Shown here piece after piece: positions 1 through 7,067 of a stretch of 8,311 bases of DNA. A model generated the notes under the pieces. That model saw only the letters and a program-made list of their open reading frames with translations. It made no database searches and was not told the origin of the DNA. Within the stretch, counting starts at the first letter, position 1, and each line of letters opens with the position of its first letter. The position numbers and the translations under genes are program-made. The DNA comes from Spirochaetaceae bacterium. Its GTDB lineage: Bacteria; Spirochaetota; Spirochaetia; Treponematales; Breznakiellaceae. Location: assembly GCA_031284085.1 (NCBI GenBank), contig JAITAM010000157.1:1-8311 (forward strand). Direction: 5' to 3'.

Positions 1-113
1 CCCGACTTTTTCTCTTTGTAGAACTCGCGTTATTTAACTCCCGAAAGTTCAATGCCTTTTTCAAGGCCCTCTTGATTTAAGAGCAAGAACCAAATCGGCA
101 CAACCATATACAC
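1..113. other. Left-edge intergenic stretch, no gene assigned
   Basis: No coding region can be supported here. Two short frames are open: a plus-strand frame entering from the left edge and ending TAA at 78-80, and a minus-strand frame from ATG at 107 to TAA at 30. They overlap antisense and neither shows a recognisable motif. A small perfect inverted repeat (GCCTT, loop TTTC, AAGGC) lies at 54-67. The plus frame could be the C-terminal tail of a gene outside the window, but 25 residues are too few to tell. Confidence 0.4.
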
Positions 114-332
114 GCAGGCCAGCCTGTTTCAAAGCAGGCACGGCCTGTTTTTGAGGTTGTTGTATCGGGAGAGGTGTACGGCTTTCTGCCTGACAGCAGG
201 CCAGCCTGTTTTTGAGGTTGTTGTATCGGGAGAGGTGTACGGCTTTCTGCCTGATAGCAGGCAAGGCTGTTTCAAAGCAGGCCAGCCTGTTTCAAAGGTT
301 CTTGTATCGGGAGTAGAGTACGGCTTTTTGCC
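114..332 (-). repeat. Head-tail interspersed repeat, three minus-strand copies
   Basis: Three copies of a 36-bp 'head' read on the minus strand at 297-332, 216-251 and 155-190. The head starts GGCAGAAAGCCGTAC (or GGCAAAAAGCC) and ends CCCGATACAACAACC with small changes. Each head is followed on the minus strand by 20-21 bp 'tail' units of the type TTTGAAACAGGC-TG-GCCTGC: two at 277-296 and 257-276, one at 196-215, and two at 134-154 and 114-133. Each tail holds the inverted repeat CAGGC/GCCTG. The two inner heads share ACACCTCT where the outer one has ACTCTACT, so they form a subfamily. The same element recurs in plus orientation at 1144-1240 and 8020-8208. No transposase or other protein gene is associated. 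Mixed 20/21-bp tail lengths break any reading frame, so this is treated as non-coding. Confidence 0.9.
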
Positions 333-349
333 TGACAGGAGCGGGGAAA

Positions 350-366
350 GTGAGAGCGTCTCTCAC
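350..366. repeat. Perfect short inverted repeat
   Basis: GTGAGAG-CGT-CTCTCAC is a 7-bp perfect palindromic stem with a 3-nt centre. It lies just outside the left head-tail cluster in a non-repetitive stretch (333-547). No T run follows on the plus strand and no A run precedes it for the minus strand, so it is not an intrinsic terminator. A role as a protein-binding site or RNA hairpin is possible but not shown. Confidence 0.6.
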
Positions 367-458
367 CTATACAAGAGACAGGTAGAATCCAAACACTTCG
401 GCATTGCAAGCAAGGGCAAGCGCACTCACTGCCTGCTATACTGGCGGCTGTGAAGCAC

Positions 459-510
459 GTATAAAGGTGTAGGCACAGCCTGTTCTGCACATAATTGAAC
501 ACTTTTATAC
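459..510. repeat. 12-bp inverted repeat with nested mini-hairpin
   Basis: The left arm at 459-470 (GTATAAAGGTGT) pairs with 499-510 (ACACTTTTATAC) over 12 positions with one G-T wobble. The 28-nt loop contains a smaller inverted repeat, AGGC-ACA-GCCT, at 471-481. A T6 run follows at 524-529, 13 nt beyond the stem, which is too far for a classical intrinsic terminator. The structure sits between the left head-tail cluster and the 21-bp array. Function is unknown. Confidence 0.5.
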
Positions 511-547
511 ACAGAATCGGACATTTTTTGCTGAAAAAGACTCTTTT

Positions 548-856
548 GTGCGTGCACAAAACGATTCTGTGCGTGCGCAAAATGATTCTGTGCGTGCGCA
601 AAACGATTCTGTGCGTGCGCAAAATGATTCTGTGCGTGCGCAAAACGATTCTGTGCGTGCGCAAAACGATTCTGTGCGTGCGCAAAATGACTCTGTGCGT
701 GCGCAAAATGATTCTGTGCGTGCGCAAAATGACTCTGTGCGTGCGCAAAACGACTCTGTGCGTGCGCAAAATGATTCTGTGCGTGCGCAAAACGACTCTG
801 TGCGTGCGCAAAACGACTCTGTGCGTGCGCAAAACGACTCTGTGCGTGCGCAAAAT
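548..856. repeat. 21-bp tandem repeat array, about 15 units
   Basis: Fourteen full 21-bp units plus a partial fifteenth run from 548. Each is GTGCGTGCGCAAAA followed by [C/T]GA[T/C]TCT. Only three positions vary among the full units: unit positions 9 (A only in unit 1), 15 (C/T) and 18 (T/C). They are spaced by multiples of three. Four reading frames stay open across much of the array, including a repeated RAQNDSV on the plus strand and FCARTES on the minus strand. The only plus-strand start is a GTG at 548 with no Shine-Dalgarno. Each unit holds TGTGCGTGCGCA, which alternates pyrimidine-purine for 12 nt, the palindrome TGCGCA (except unit 1), and an A4 tract, all repeating at two helical turns. 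Best read as a minisatellite-like non-coding array. A repeat protein cannot be fully excluded. Confidence 0.95.
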
Positions 857-891
857 AGGTCAGGATAGGGACAGACCTTGTCAGCGGGAAG

Positions 892-1135
892 GGTCAGACC
901 TCTAGCCAAACAGGTCAGACCTCCAGCCAAAACAGGTCAGTCCTCCACCCCAAAAGCAGGTCAGTCCTCCACCCCAAAAGCAGGTCAGTCCTCCACCCCA
1001 AACGCAGGTCAGTCCTCCTGCCAAAACAGGTCAGTCCTCCACCCCAAAAGCAGGTCAGTCCTCCTGCCAAAGCAGGTCAGACCTCTAGCCAAAGCAGGTC
1101 AGACCTCTAGCCAAAACAGGTCAGACCTAGACTGC
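892..1135. repeat. 21-24 bp degenerate tandem array (AGGTCAG family)
   Basis: About eleven units start at 892, 912, 934, 958, 982, 1006, 1028, 1052, 1074, 1096 and 1118. Each begins (A)GGTCAG[A/T]CCTC and ends with AAA(A) and C or GC. Two variants alternate: a 22-bp form with CTAGCC or CTGCC, and a 24-bp form with CCACCCC. The outer units carry the near-perfect palindrome AGGTC-A-GACCT, while the inner ones replace the A with T and lose symmetry. Unit length is not a constant multiple of three, so the array is treated as non-coding. The last unit is truncated and leads into a head-tail element at 1144. Two related units lie in reverse orientation at 7950-7990, also just before a head-tail element. 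Confidence 0.9.
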
Positions 1136-1143
1136 TTCTATCA

Positions 1144-1240
1144 GGCAAAAAGCCGTACTCTATTCCCGATACAGCAACCTTTGAAACAGGCCATGCCTGC
1201 TTTGAAACAGGCCGTGCCTGCTTTGAAACAGGCCGTGCCT
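1144..1240 (+). repeat. Head-tail interspersed repeat upstream of recA
   Basis: One head (1144-1179) starts GGCAAAAAGCCGTACTC and ends CCCGATACAGCAACC. It is followed by three 21-bp tails at 1180-1200, 1201-1221 and 1222-1240, the last truncated. Each tail contains TTTGAAACAGGCC and the inverted repeat CAGGC-(CAT or CGT)-GCCTG. It is in the orientation opposite to the copies at 114-332 and the same as those at 8020-8208. The third tail grades directly into the recA promoter: its TTGAAA is the apparent -35 hexamer, and its palindrome fills most of the spacer. Confidence 0.9.
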
Positions 1241-1250
1241 GTGCTAGAAT
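1223..1250 (+). promoter_or_regulatory. Probable recA promoter
   Basis: A -35 box TTGAAA (1223-1228) and a -10 box TAGAAT (1245-1250) are separated by 16 bp. Each matches 5 of 6 bases of the sigma-70 consensus. TGC immediately before the -10 makes it an extended -10. Transcription would begin near 1257, inside a run of eleven As (1251-1261), giving a leader of about 60 nt before recA. The spacer holds the palindrome CAGGC-CGT-GCCTG (1229-1241), a position where repressors often bind. No LexA-type box was recognised. The call is by inspection. Confidence 0.65.
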
Positions 1251-1260
1251 AAAAAAAAAA

Positions 1261-1281
1261 ATTGCTGCATACTAAAGCAAT
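1261..1281 (+). promoter_or_regulatory. Inverted repeat in the recA leader
   Basis: ATTGCT (1261-1266) and AGCAAT (1276-1281) form a 6-bp perfect inverted repeat with a 9-nt loop. It begins at the end of the A11 run and lies 24 nt upstream of the recA Shine-Dalgarno. It could be a DNA operator just downstream of the promoter or a weak RNA hairpin near the 5' end of the transcript. The short AT-rich stem makes a strong structural role doubtful. Confidence 0.35.
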
Positions 1282-1305
1282 ATGCGTAAATGTACCCGTT
1301 ATATG

Positions 1306-1311
1306 AGGAGG
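1306..1311 (+). promoter_or_regulatory. recA ribosome-binding site
   Basis: A perfect AGGAGG within GAGGAGGAG ends 5 nt before the ATG at 1317. It decides the start: an in-frame ATG at 1290 would put this Shine-Dalgarno inside the coding region, while the ATG at 1317 gives the usual RecA N-terminus. Confidence 0.9.
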
Positions 1312-1316
1312 AGATT

Positions 1317-2453
1317 ATGGCAAAGATGAATGATGAGAAATTGAAGACAAGAGGAAATTCACTCGCTTCAAGTGAAGACAGAGAGAAAGCTCTTGAGGCT
1401 GCCCGCTTACAGATCGAAAAGCAATTCGGTGCCGGTTCATTGATGAAGCTCGGCGACCATACAGGCGCAACCGGGATAGAAGTTATTCCATCCGGTTCTA
1501 TACTATTGGATGAAGCATTAGGAATAGGAGGATACCCTCGAGGCCGTATCATTGAAATCTACGGCCCTGAATCATCGGGTAAAACAACACTTGCCCTCCA
1601 TGCCATTGCGGAAGTGCAAAAATTAGGGGGTATTGCAGCTTTCGTGGATGCCGAACACGCCTTGGATCCGATATATGCACGAAATCTAGGGGTGAAAATT
1701 GATGACTTGTGGGTATCTCAGCCGGATAATGGAGAACAGGCGCTAGAAATTGCCGAGAATTTGGTTCGGTCAGGTGCGGTTGATGTAATTGTTATAGATT
1801 CTGTTGCCGCACTGACGCCGTTGGCAGAAATTGAAGGTGATATGGGCGATACTCATGTCGGCCTTCAGGCAAGGCTTATGAGCCAAGCGCTGCGGAAACT
1901 AACCGCAACAATAGGAAAATCCCGAGCTTTGCTGGTTTTCATAAATCAAATCCGTATGAAAATCGGTGTTATGTACGGCAATCCGGAGACAACAACCGGC
2001 GGCAATGCGCTTAAATTTTATGCGTCAGTTAGGCTAGAGATACGCAGAACCGAAACCATAGAAAAAGGGGAAGCCGACGCTATCGGAAACCGTGTTAAAA
2101 TCAAAGTGGTTAAAAACAAGGTTGCTCCTCCGTTCCGAAAAGCCGAGCTTGATATTATGTTCGGCAAAGGCATTTCCGTTGCCAGCAGCCTTCTTGATGC
2201 TGCGGTAAAATATGATATTATCGAGAAAAGAGGGGCGTGGTATTCGTATAATCAAGAGCGTATTGGACAAGGAAAAGACAATGCGCGGACATACTTAGAA
2301 GAAAACCCCGCATTTCTTGCAGAGCTCGATACAAAACTACGGCAGATTATATTTGCCCCGGGCAATGAGTCAAAGTCTCCGGTAAATACCTCTATACCTA
2401 GAGATGAGCCGACTGATGAAGAACTGAATGCATCGGATTTTGATACGGAGTAG
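1317..2453 (+). CDS. recA: Recombinase RecA
   Basis: RecA forms ATP-dependent filaments on single-stranded DNA in the cytoplasm and drives homologous pairing and strand exchange. In many bacteria it also triggers SOS self-cleavage of LexA. The 378-residue product has the full family pattern. Walker [10 protein letters not shown] is at about 83-91, a Walker B-type strand VDVIVIDS at about 155-162, loop L1 EGDMGDTH at 173-180, and loop L2 with FINQIR and [16 protein letters not shown] at about 208-237. The C-terminal tail is acidic ([14 protein letters not shown]), as in other RecAs. The N-terminus is about 17 residues longer before Walker A than in E. coli RecA. ATG at 1317 is chosen over 1290 because of the Shine-Dalgarno at 1306-1311. 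The gene is monocistronic, convergent with rbfA across a 31-nt gap, and driven by the promoter at 1223-1250. Identification is secure. Confidence 0.99.
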   Translation: MAKMNDEKLKTRGNSLASSEDREKALEAARLQIEKQFGAGSLMKLGDHTGATGIEVIPSGSILLDEALGIGGYPRGRIIEIYGPESSGKTTLALHAIAEVQKLGGIAAFVDAEHALDPIYARNLGVKIDDLWVSQPDNGEQALEIAENLVRSGAVDVIVIDSVAALTPLAEIEGDMGDTHVGLQARLMSQALRKLTATIGKSRALLVFINQIRMKIGVMYGNPETTTGGNALKFYASVRLEIRRTETIEKGEADAIGNRVKIKVVKNKVAPPFRKAELDIMFGKGISVASSLLDAAVKYDIIEKRGAWYSYNQERIGQGKDNARTYLEENPAFLAELDTKLRQIIFAPGNESKSPVNTSIPRDEPTDEELNASDFDTE

Positions 2454-2484
2454 ATAGCCGCCTGCTGAGCATGTAGGTTACGTG

Positions 2485-2850
2485 CTATTCTTCAGCGCTA
2501 TCAGTAGGAGATATTAAGGCTTCGAGCTTTTGAACAAGCTCGAAGCCTTCTTTTATGCCGGTGTCTTCATGAAACCGAAGACGTGGGGTTTGGCGTGTGT
2601 GCATGGTAGCGCCGAGGTTTGCCTGTATAAAACCGGTGGCGCTCTGTAATCCGGCAACGCCGCGCACAAGGTTTCCTTCAGGGCGGAATGTAGAGACGTA
2701 AACATCTGCCCATGCAAGATCCTTTGACACAGACACTCGTGTAATGGAGAGAAAAGGATTAACCCGTGGATCTTTTATTTTACCTTCAACAATGAGCGCG
2801 CCGATCTTTTCTTGAATCAGGCGCCCAAGGCGTTCTGTTCGATATTCCAT
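2485..2850 (-). CDS. rbfA: 30S ribosome-binding factor A
   Basis: RbfA is a small KH-like protein that binds immature 30S subunits and helps maturation of the 16S rRNA 5' end. In E. coli it matters most in the cold. The 121-residue product is a normal length. It shows the family signature DPRV followed by SITRVSVSKDLAWADVYVS, and later RLRFHEDTGIKEG, matching the conserved R-[IL]-x-F segment. ATG at 2850 is fixed by an in-frame TGA 12 nt upstream. There is no good Shine-Dalgarno: the nearest purine-rich stretch (AAAAGAG) is about 18 nt away. It is last in rimP-nusA-infB-rbfA, 86 nt after infB. The truB gene that often follows in other bacteria is absent, because recA abuts in the opposite direction. 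Its 3' end contains the hairpin that probably terminates recA. Confidence 0.96.
   Translation of the reverse strand: MEYRTERLGRLIQEKIGALIVEGKIKDPRVNPFLSITRVSVSKDLAWADVYVSTFRPEGNLVRGVAGLQSATGFIQANLGATMHTRQTPRLRFHEDTGIKEGFELVQKLEALISPTDSAEE
2516..2554 (+). terminator. Intrinsic terminator for recA inside rbfA
   Basis: AAGGCTTCGAGCTT (2516-2529) is perfectly complementary to AAGCTCGAAGCCTT (2536-2549), with a 6-nt loop, and is followed on the plus strand by CTTTT. This 14-bp stem lies 62 nt past the recA stop, within the sense codons of rbfA that encode GFELVQKLEAL. In the rbfA direction the hairpin is followed by AATATC rather than a T run, so it should act mainly on recA transcripts. The U tract is short, so efficiency is uncertain. 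Confidence 0.75.
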
Positions 2851-2887
2851 AGTATATTTTCAACTTACTCTTTTCAGTGATAGAACG

Positions 2888-2927
2888 TGCTGTATGTAGA
2901 GAAGCCTGCCGCCGCACTACAACAGCA
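2888..2927 (-). promoter_or_regulatory. Stem-loop in the infB-rbfA intergenic RNA
   Basis: Bases 2888-2899 pair with 2917-2927 to give an 11-bp stem with one bulged base (2894) and a 17-nt GC-rich loop. In the transcript it starts about 9 nt after the infB stop and ends about 37 nt before rbfA. No U run follows, so it is not an intrinsic terminator. Plausible roles are an mRNA-stability or RNase-processing element that separates rbfA expression from infB. This is inference. Confidence 0.5.
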
Positions 2928-2936
2928 ATTCTTACT

Positions 2937-5588
2937 TTAGAGATGTCGTGTTACCTCGATCATTTCAAATACTTCAAGCTGATCGCCTACCTGAATTTTG
3001 TCAAAGCCTTCAATAGCCATACCACATTCATAACCGGCTGCTACTTCCTTGACATCGTCCTTAAACCGGCGCAATGAAATAATTTTTCCGGTATGAATAA
3101 CGATAGCATCACGGACGACATGAGCGCTTGCACTACGTTTAACAGTACCGGTTTGTACCATGCAGCCTGCAATAGTACCGAATTTAGGAACGTTGAAGGT
3201 ATTACGAATATCCACCGTGGCGATGAGCGATTCTTTAGTATCAGGTTTAAGCAAGCCTTCCATTGCTTGATGAATTTCTTCCACAGCTTTGTAAATAATA
3301 TTGTACTTGCGTATATCAACTTTTTCTTGTTCCGCAATTAGCTTTGCCTTTGGAATAGGTCGTACATTAAAACCTATGATAATGGCATTTGATGCAATGG
3401 CAAGTTCAACATCACCTTCATTGATAGCGCCGGGCAATGCCTGTATAACGTTGAGCCTGACCTCTGATGTAGAGAGTTTTTCTAAACTGGCTCTTAGAGC
3501 TTCGGCTGATCCTTGCAGATCAGATTTGATGATCACCTTCAGTTCAGCTATGGCGCCGGCACTGATAGTATCATGCAGGTTATCCAACGTGATCTTCTTG
3601 ATATTTTTTGCATCTTCAGAGCGTTTAAGCTCCTGCCGTTTTATAGAAATACTCTTTGCAACCTGTTCATCCGATACCACTTGTAAAGGATCGCCTGCAT
3701 TAGGTATGCCGCCAAAACCAATGACTTCTATTGGAGTGGAAGGAGTGGCTTCCTGCATTCGTTCGCCCTTGTCATTAAAGAGCGCCCGTACTTTACCAGG
3801 CCAGATACCGGCTACAAAGTGATCGCCGATTTTCAGTGTGCCTTTTTCAATAATAATACTTGCAACGGTACCGCGTCCTTGATCAATTCGTGATTCGAGT
3901 ATCTTCCCTTCGGCAGCGCGATTATAATTTGCTTTGAGATCAAGAATTTCTGCTTGTAAAAGAATAGCCTCGATAAGATCCTCAATGCCCTTTTTTCTAA
4001 GGGCAGATATTTCTACAAACATGGTCTGTCCGCCCCATCCTTCCGGGATAAGCCCTAAATCAGAAAGCTGCGATTTAACTTTATCCGGATTTGCATCCGG
4101 TTTATCCATCTTATTGATAGCAACCACAATAGGAACAGCGGCATCTTTGGCATGATTGATAGCTTCATTGGTCTGAGGCATAACTCCATCATCAGCAGCC
4201 ACAACCAAAACGACAATGTCCGTTACTTGCGCTCCACGCGCCCGCATTCGGGTAAAAGCTTCATGTCCGGGTGTATCAAGGAAAGTAATACGCCCATGCG
4301 GCGTATCTACGGTATAAGCGCCAATATGCTGAGTAATACCGCCGAACTCACCGCCTGCAACATCGGCACTCCGAATGGCATCAAGCAGCTTGGTCTTACC
4401 ATGATCGACATGCCCCATAACCGTTACCACAGGCGGCCGCGGTTCAAGCGAATCTTCTGCATCAATCTCAGTCTTAATGAGCGTCTCTTGATACAAGTTG
4501 ATTATCTTAACTTCGGTTCCATACTCAAGTGCCAAAATAGACGCCGTTTCAGCATCGATCTGTTCATTGATAGTAACCATCATCCCCATACCCATCAGTT
4601 TTTGAATCAAGGCATTTGCCCGCAGATTCATTTTCCGAGCAAGCTCTGAAACAGAAATGACTTCCATAATTTCAATAGATTTGGGGACAGCATTTTCATT
4701 GTATGAATTCTTCTTTTTATTAGCGAGACGGAGCTTGTCATCCCTCTCTTTTTCTTTTTCTTTGCGTATATATACAGCTTTTTTAGCTTTGAATGTCTTT
4801 TTTGCCGGTGCTTTTCCTTCAAGGGATGTTGATGGAGTCGCCGGTGTTTGTGCCGGGCGCGGTACTGCAGGTCTTCCCGGTCCGTTGGGACGTAGTCCGG
4901 GGCTAAAAGCCGGCCGCGGCGTGAAGTTATGTCTTCCTCCCGGTGAATGTCCGCTACCGGATTGATAACCTTGTCCTTGTCCTGCAGGACGGTTGTTTTG
5001 TCCAAAGTCGGAACGGAATGTTCCGGGCCTTCCACCGGGTCTGCCGCCGCCGCCTCTTGAAGAACGATCTTCTCGTGGGGGGCGAGGACCAACTGATCGA
5101 CCGCCTACACGTCCTGCAACAACAGCCGGTCTTTGGGTTCCAATAAAGGAACTTATTCCATTATGTCGTTCAATGACTACTTGTTTTTCCGGCGGAGCAG
5201 GTACGTTTGTTTCAGGTACTTGCGGCGGCCTTTCAGGCTTTTCAACAGGAGATAATGAAATAGGCGGACTTTCCATAATTTGCCCTTTTATTGCTGGTAT
5301 TTCAATAGGCTCTTTAACTTTTAGAGTAACTGTTTCCGGTTGATGTATATCAGGAGCACGCGCTGTAGTAACAACTTTATATTGCTTTTTGTTTCTGTGC
5401 GACTGCTCAATTACCGGATGAGGTGCCTTCTTTTTGACAATAACTACCGGCTTACGATGATCATTATGTTCCGGGGTGGTTTTTGAAGCCATATCCGGGG
5501 TTTCCTCAGAAGACACTCGTTCACTATTAAGAGGTCTCTTGATAAGTTCTACTTTCTGCTCTTTGCTGTTCTCTAATTCCTCAGCCAT
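2937..5588 (-). CDS. infB: Translation initiation factor IF-2
   Basis: IF-2 is the GTPase that brings initiator fMet-tRNA to the 30S subunit and promotes 50S joining. The 883-residue product has a long N-terminal extension. Residues 1-150 are charged and Pro/Val-rich. Residues about 151-250 are strongly R, G and P rich and look disordered. An IF2_N-type helical module is at about 305-360. The GTPase domain has GHVDHGKT (392-399), GGITQHIG (416-423), DTPGHEAF (438-445), NKMD (492-495) and SAL (528-530). Later domains include [11 protein letters not shown] (about 689-699), and a C-terminal fMet-tRNA-binding region with [18 protein letters not shown] (about 852-869). ATG at 5588 follows AAGGTGG by about 4 nt. 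It lies 18 nt after nusA with no ylxR or ylxQ-like gene between, unlike Bacillus. The coding sequence is locally GC-rich at about 4850-5110 because of the RG-rich segment. Confidence 0.99.
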   Translation of the reverse strand: MAEELENSKEQKVELIKRPLNSERVSSEETPDMASKTTPEHNDHRKPVVIVKKKAPHPVIEQSHRNKKQYKVVTTARAPDIHQPETVTLKVKEPIEIPAIKGQIMESPPISLSPVEKPERPPQVPETNVPAPPEKQVVIERHNGISSFIGTQRPAVVAGRVGGRSVGPRPPREDRSSRGGGGRPGGRPGTFRSDFGQNNRPAGQGQGYQSGSGHSPGGRHNFTPRPAFSPGLRPNGPGRPAVPRPAQTPATPSTSLEGKAPAKKTFKAKKAVYIRKEKEKERDDKLRLANKKKNSYNENAVPKSIEIMEVISVSELARKMNLRANALIQKLMGMGMMVTINEQIDAETASILALEYGTEVKIINLYQETLIKTEIDAEDSLEPRPPVVTVMGHVDHGKTKLLDAIRSADVAGGEFGGITQHIGAYTVDTPHGRITFLDTPGHEAFTRMRARGAQVTDIVVLVVAADDGVMPQTNEAINHAKDAAVPIVVAINKMDKPDANPDKVKSQLSDLGLIPEGWGGQTMFVEISALRKKGIEDLIEAILLQAEILDLKANYNRAAEGKILESRIDQGRGTVASIIIEKGTLKIGDHFVAGIWPGKVRALFNDKGERMQEATPSTPIEVIGFGGIPNAGDPLQVVSDEQVAKSISIKRQELKRSEDAKNIKKITLDNLHDTISAGAIAELKVIIKSDLQGSAEALRASLEKLSTSEVRLNVIQALPGAINEGDVELAIASNAIIIGFNVRPIPKAKLIAEQEKVDIRKYNIIYKAVEEIHQAMEGLLKPDTKESLIATVDIRNTFNVPKFGTIAGCMVQTGTVKRSASAHVVRDAIVIHTGKIISLRRFKDDVKEVAAGYECGMAIEGFDKIQVGDQLEVFEMIEVTRHL

Positions 5589-5606
5589 AATCCACCTTTA
5601 CTCTTG

Positions 5607-7064
5607 CTACTGATCCTCGTATTCAAAGCTCAATCCTACACCACACTTTGGACATACAGTCATATCTATAGTTATCTGTGCGCCGCATTCAGGGCAATGA
5701 TAGATTTCATTATCTTCCTCTTCCTGCACTTCTTCTATGTATTCGAGCTCTTCAGGCTCTTCTTCTTCTATAATATCAACATATTCTTCAATAAGTTTTC
5801 GTAACGTTACAAGTTGTTCTGCAGTTACTGGTAAATCCGCTAGTACAGCGTCCGGAGTATTGAGAAAACCCTCTATCAAATCAATATTATGTTCAAGAAG
5901 CACTCTAGAAACATGAAGATCAACACCGGGAAGTTCGGAGATTCGAGATATATCTTCCTCTTCGAATCCATTTAAGCCGCCGAATAATTCTGACGCTACC
6001 TTACGAGCTTCAGAACTAATCTCCATTCCTTCAAATTGTTTAATAGTCTTTACATCAATACTCCAATCTACAAGACGGTTAGCTAACTTAACATTCAGCC
6101 CTTGCTTTCCTATAGCCAAAGAAAGCTGCGCCTCAGGCACTATAGCCAAAGCTTGATGCTTTGCTTCATCAAGGATGATCACATCTTTAACTTCAGCCGG
6201 AGAGAGTGCATTTTTAATAAAGATAACCGGATCAATATCGTATTTAAGAACATCAATTTTCTCTCCCTCAAGTTCCTTAATAACAGATTGTATCCGAACA
6301 CCTTTAAGCCCTACACATGCTCCTACCGGGTCCACATCCTCCCGATTAGAATAAACTGCAAGTTTCGTGCGATACCCCGGCTCTCTCACTATTTTGTGAA
6401 TACAAACAACTTTATCATATAATTCAGGAACTTCCAATTCAAAAATAGCTCGAACAAAGTCCGTATGAGTTCTTGAAAGAACTATTCTCAAGCTGCCGGA
6501 TTTAGTTTTTTCTACCTCAGCAATCATAGCTTTAATACGATCATTAACATGGAATTCCTCACGCGGCGATTGATACTTCTTAGGGAAGATCCCTTCCGTC
6601 TTTCCTAAATCCACATAAATAGTACCATCACGTTCACGTTGGTAATAACCAATAATTATTTCTCCAATTTTGTCTTTATACTCTGAATAAAGGCTGTCTT
6701 TTTGTATCTCTCTTATTGATTGATGAGCGGTTTGCTTAGCGCTCTGAATCTCAGAACGATCGAATTCTTTTAGGTCAATATCAATAAGAAGTTCATCTCC
6801 CTCTTCTGCATCCGTACTAATTTCTTGAGCTTCTTCAAGATCGATTTCAGAAAGCGGATCGTAAACACCATCAACAATTTTCTTTTTTACTTGTACTGAG
6901 ACTGTATTATCATCAATCCAACTGATAATAATATTGTCTGTGTTGCTGAAACGCCGCTTTAGTGCTGCCAAAAGCGTATTTTCTACGGTACGAAGTATAA
7001 GTTCTTCGGACATGCCGCGTTCTTGTTTAAGCCGAAGAATTGCATCAGACAAATCTATTGCCAC
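5607..7064 (-). CDS. nusA: Transcription factor NusA with C-terminal zinc-ribbon-like tail
   Basis: NusA binds RNA polymerase and nascent RNA and modulates pausing, intrinsic termination and antitermination. The 485-residue product has the N-terminal polymerase-binding domain (about 1-125), S1 domain (about 134-200, GEIIIGYY to IVLSRTH), KH1 (DPVGACVGLKGVRIQ, about 245-259) and KH2 (LAIGKQGLNVKLANR, about 316-330). A helix-hairpin-helix-like region follows at about 360-435, then an acidic linker. The last 30 residues hold Cys457, Cys460, Cys471 and Cys474 as CPEC...CPKC, which looks like a small zinc ribbon and is not part of classical NusA. The start is GTG at 7064, only 3 nt after the rimP stop and preceded by AGGAGG inside the last rimP codons, so the two genes are probably translationally coupled. 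NusA may act on the terminator-like hairpin upstream of rimP. That is inference. Confidence 0.98.
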   Translation of the reverse strand: MAIDLSDAILRLKQERGMSEELILRTVENTLLAALKRRFSNTDNIIISWIDDNTVSVQVKKKIVDGVYDPLSEIDLEEAQEISTDAEEGDELLIDIDLKEFDRSEIQSAKQTAHQSIREIQKDSLYSEYKDKIGEIIIGYYQRERDGTIYVDLGKTEGIFPKKYQSPREEFHVNDRIKAMIAEVEKTKSGSLRIVLSRTHTDFVRAIFELEVPELYDKVVCIHKIVREPGYRTKLAVYSNREDVDPVGACVGLKGVRIQSVIKELEGEKIDVLKYDIDPVIFIKNALSPAEVKDVIILDEAKHQALAIVPEAQLSLAIGKQGLNVKLANRLVDWSIDVKTIKQFEGMEISSEARKVASELFGGLNGFEEEDISRISELPGVDLHVSRVLLEHNIDLIEGFLNTPDAVLADLPVTAEQLVTLRKLIEEYVDIIEEEEPEELEYIEEVQEEEDNEIYHCPECGAQITIDMTVCPKCGVGLSFEYEDQ

Positions 7065-7067
7065 AAC

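Noticed and set aside
30..107. 25-codon minus-strand ORF at the left edge
   Set aside because: Too short, no motif, no Shine-Dalgarno, and overlapped antisense by another open frame.
548..868. Plus-strand ORF encoding tandem RAQNDSV
   Set aside because: Starts only at a GTG with no Shine-Dalgarno. It is made wholly of the 21-bp repeat, and several other frames are equally open. Kept as a finding, not a gene.
505..930. Minus-strand ORF encoding tandem FCARTES
   Set aside because: It spans the 21-bp array and part of the next array with no folded-domain signal or convincing ribosome-binding site. Most likely a by-product of a 21-bp period free of stops.
548..1135. CRISPR array
   Set aside because: The units are directly adjoining without unique spacers, and there are no cas genes, so these are ordinary tandem repeats.
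878..1252. Plus-strand ORF of repeated Gln/Ser-rich peptide ending in PALKQAV units
   Set aside because: It runs through two unrelated repeat families and ends in the recA promoter, with no Shine-Dalgarno. Unit lengths of 20-24 bp do not preserve a frame in other copies.
1290..1316. Upstream ATG as the recA start
   Set aside because: It would place the perfect Shine-Dalgarno inside the coding region. The ATG at 1317 has ideal spacing and the normal RecA N-terminus.
2331..2370. Minus-strand terminator for the operon inside recA (TTGCCC/GGGCAA)
   Set aside because: The palindrome has only one base between its arms and no T run in the operon direction, so it is not a credible terminator.
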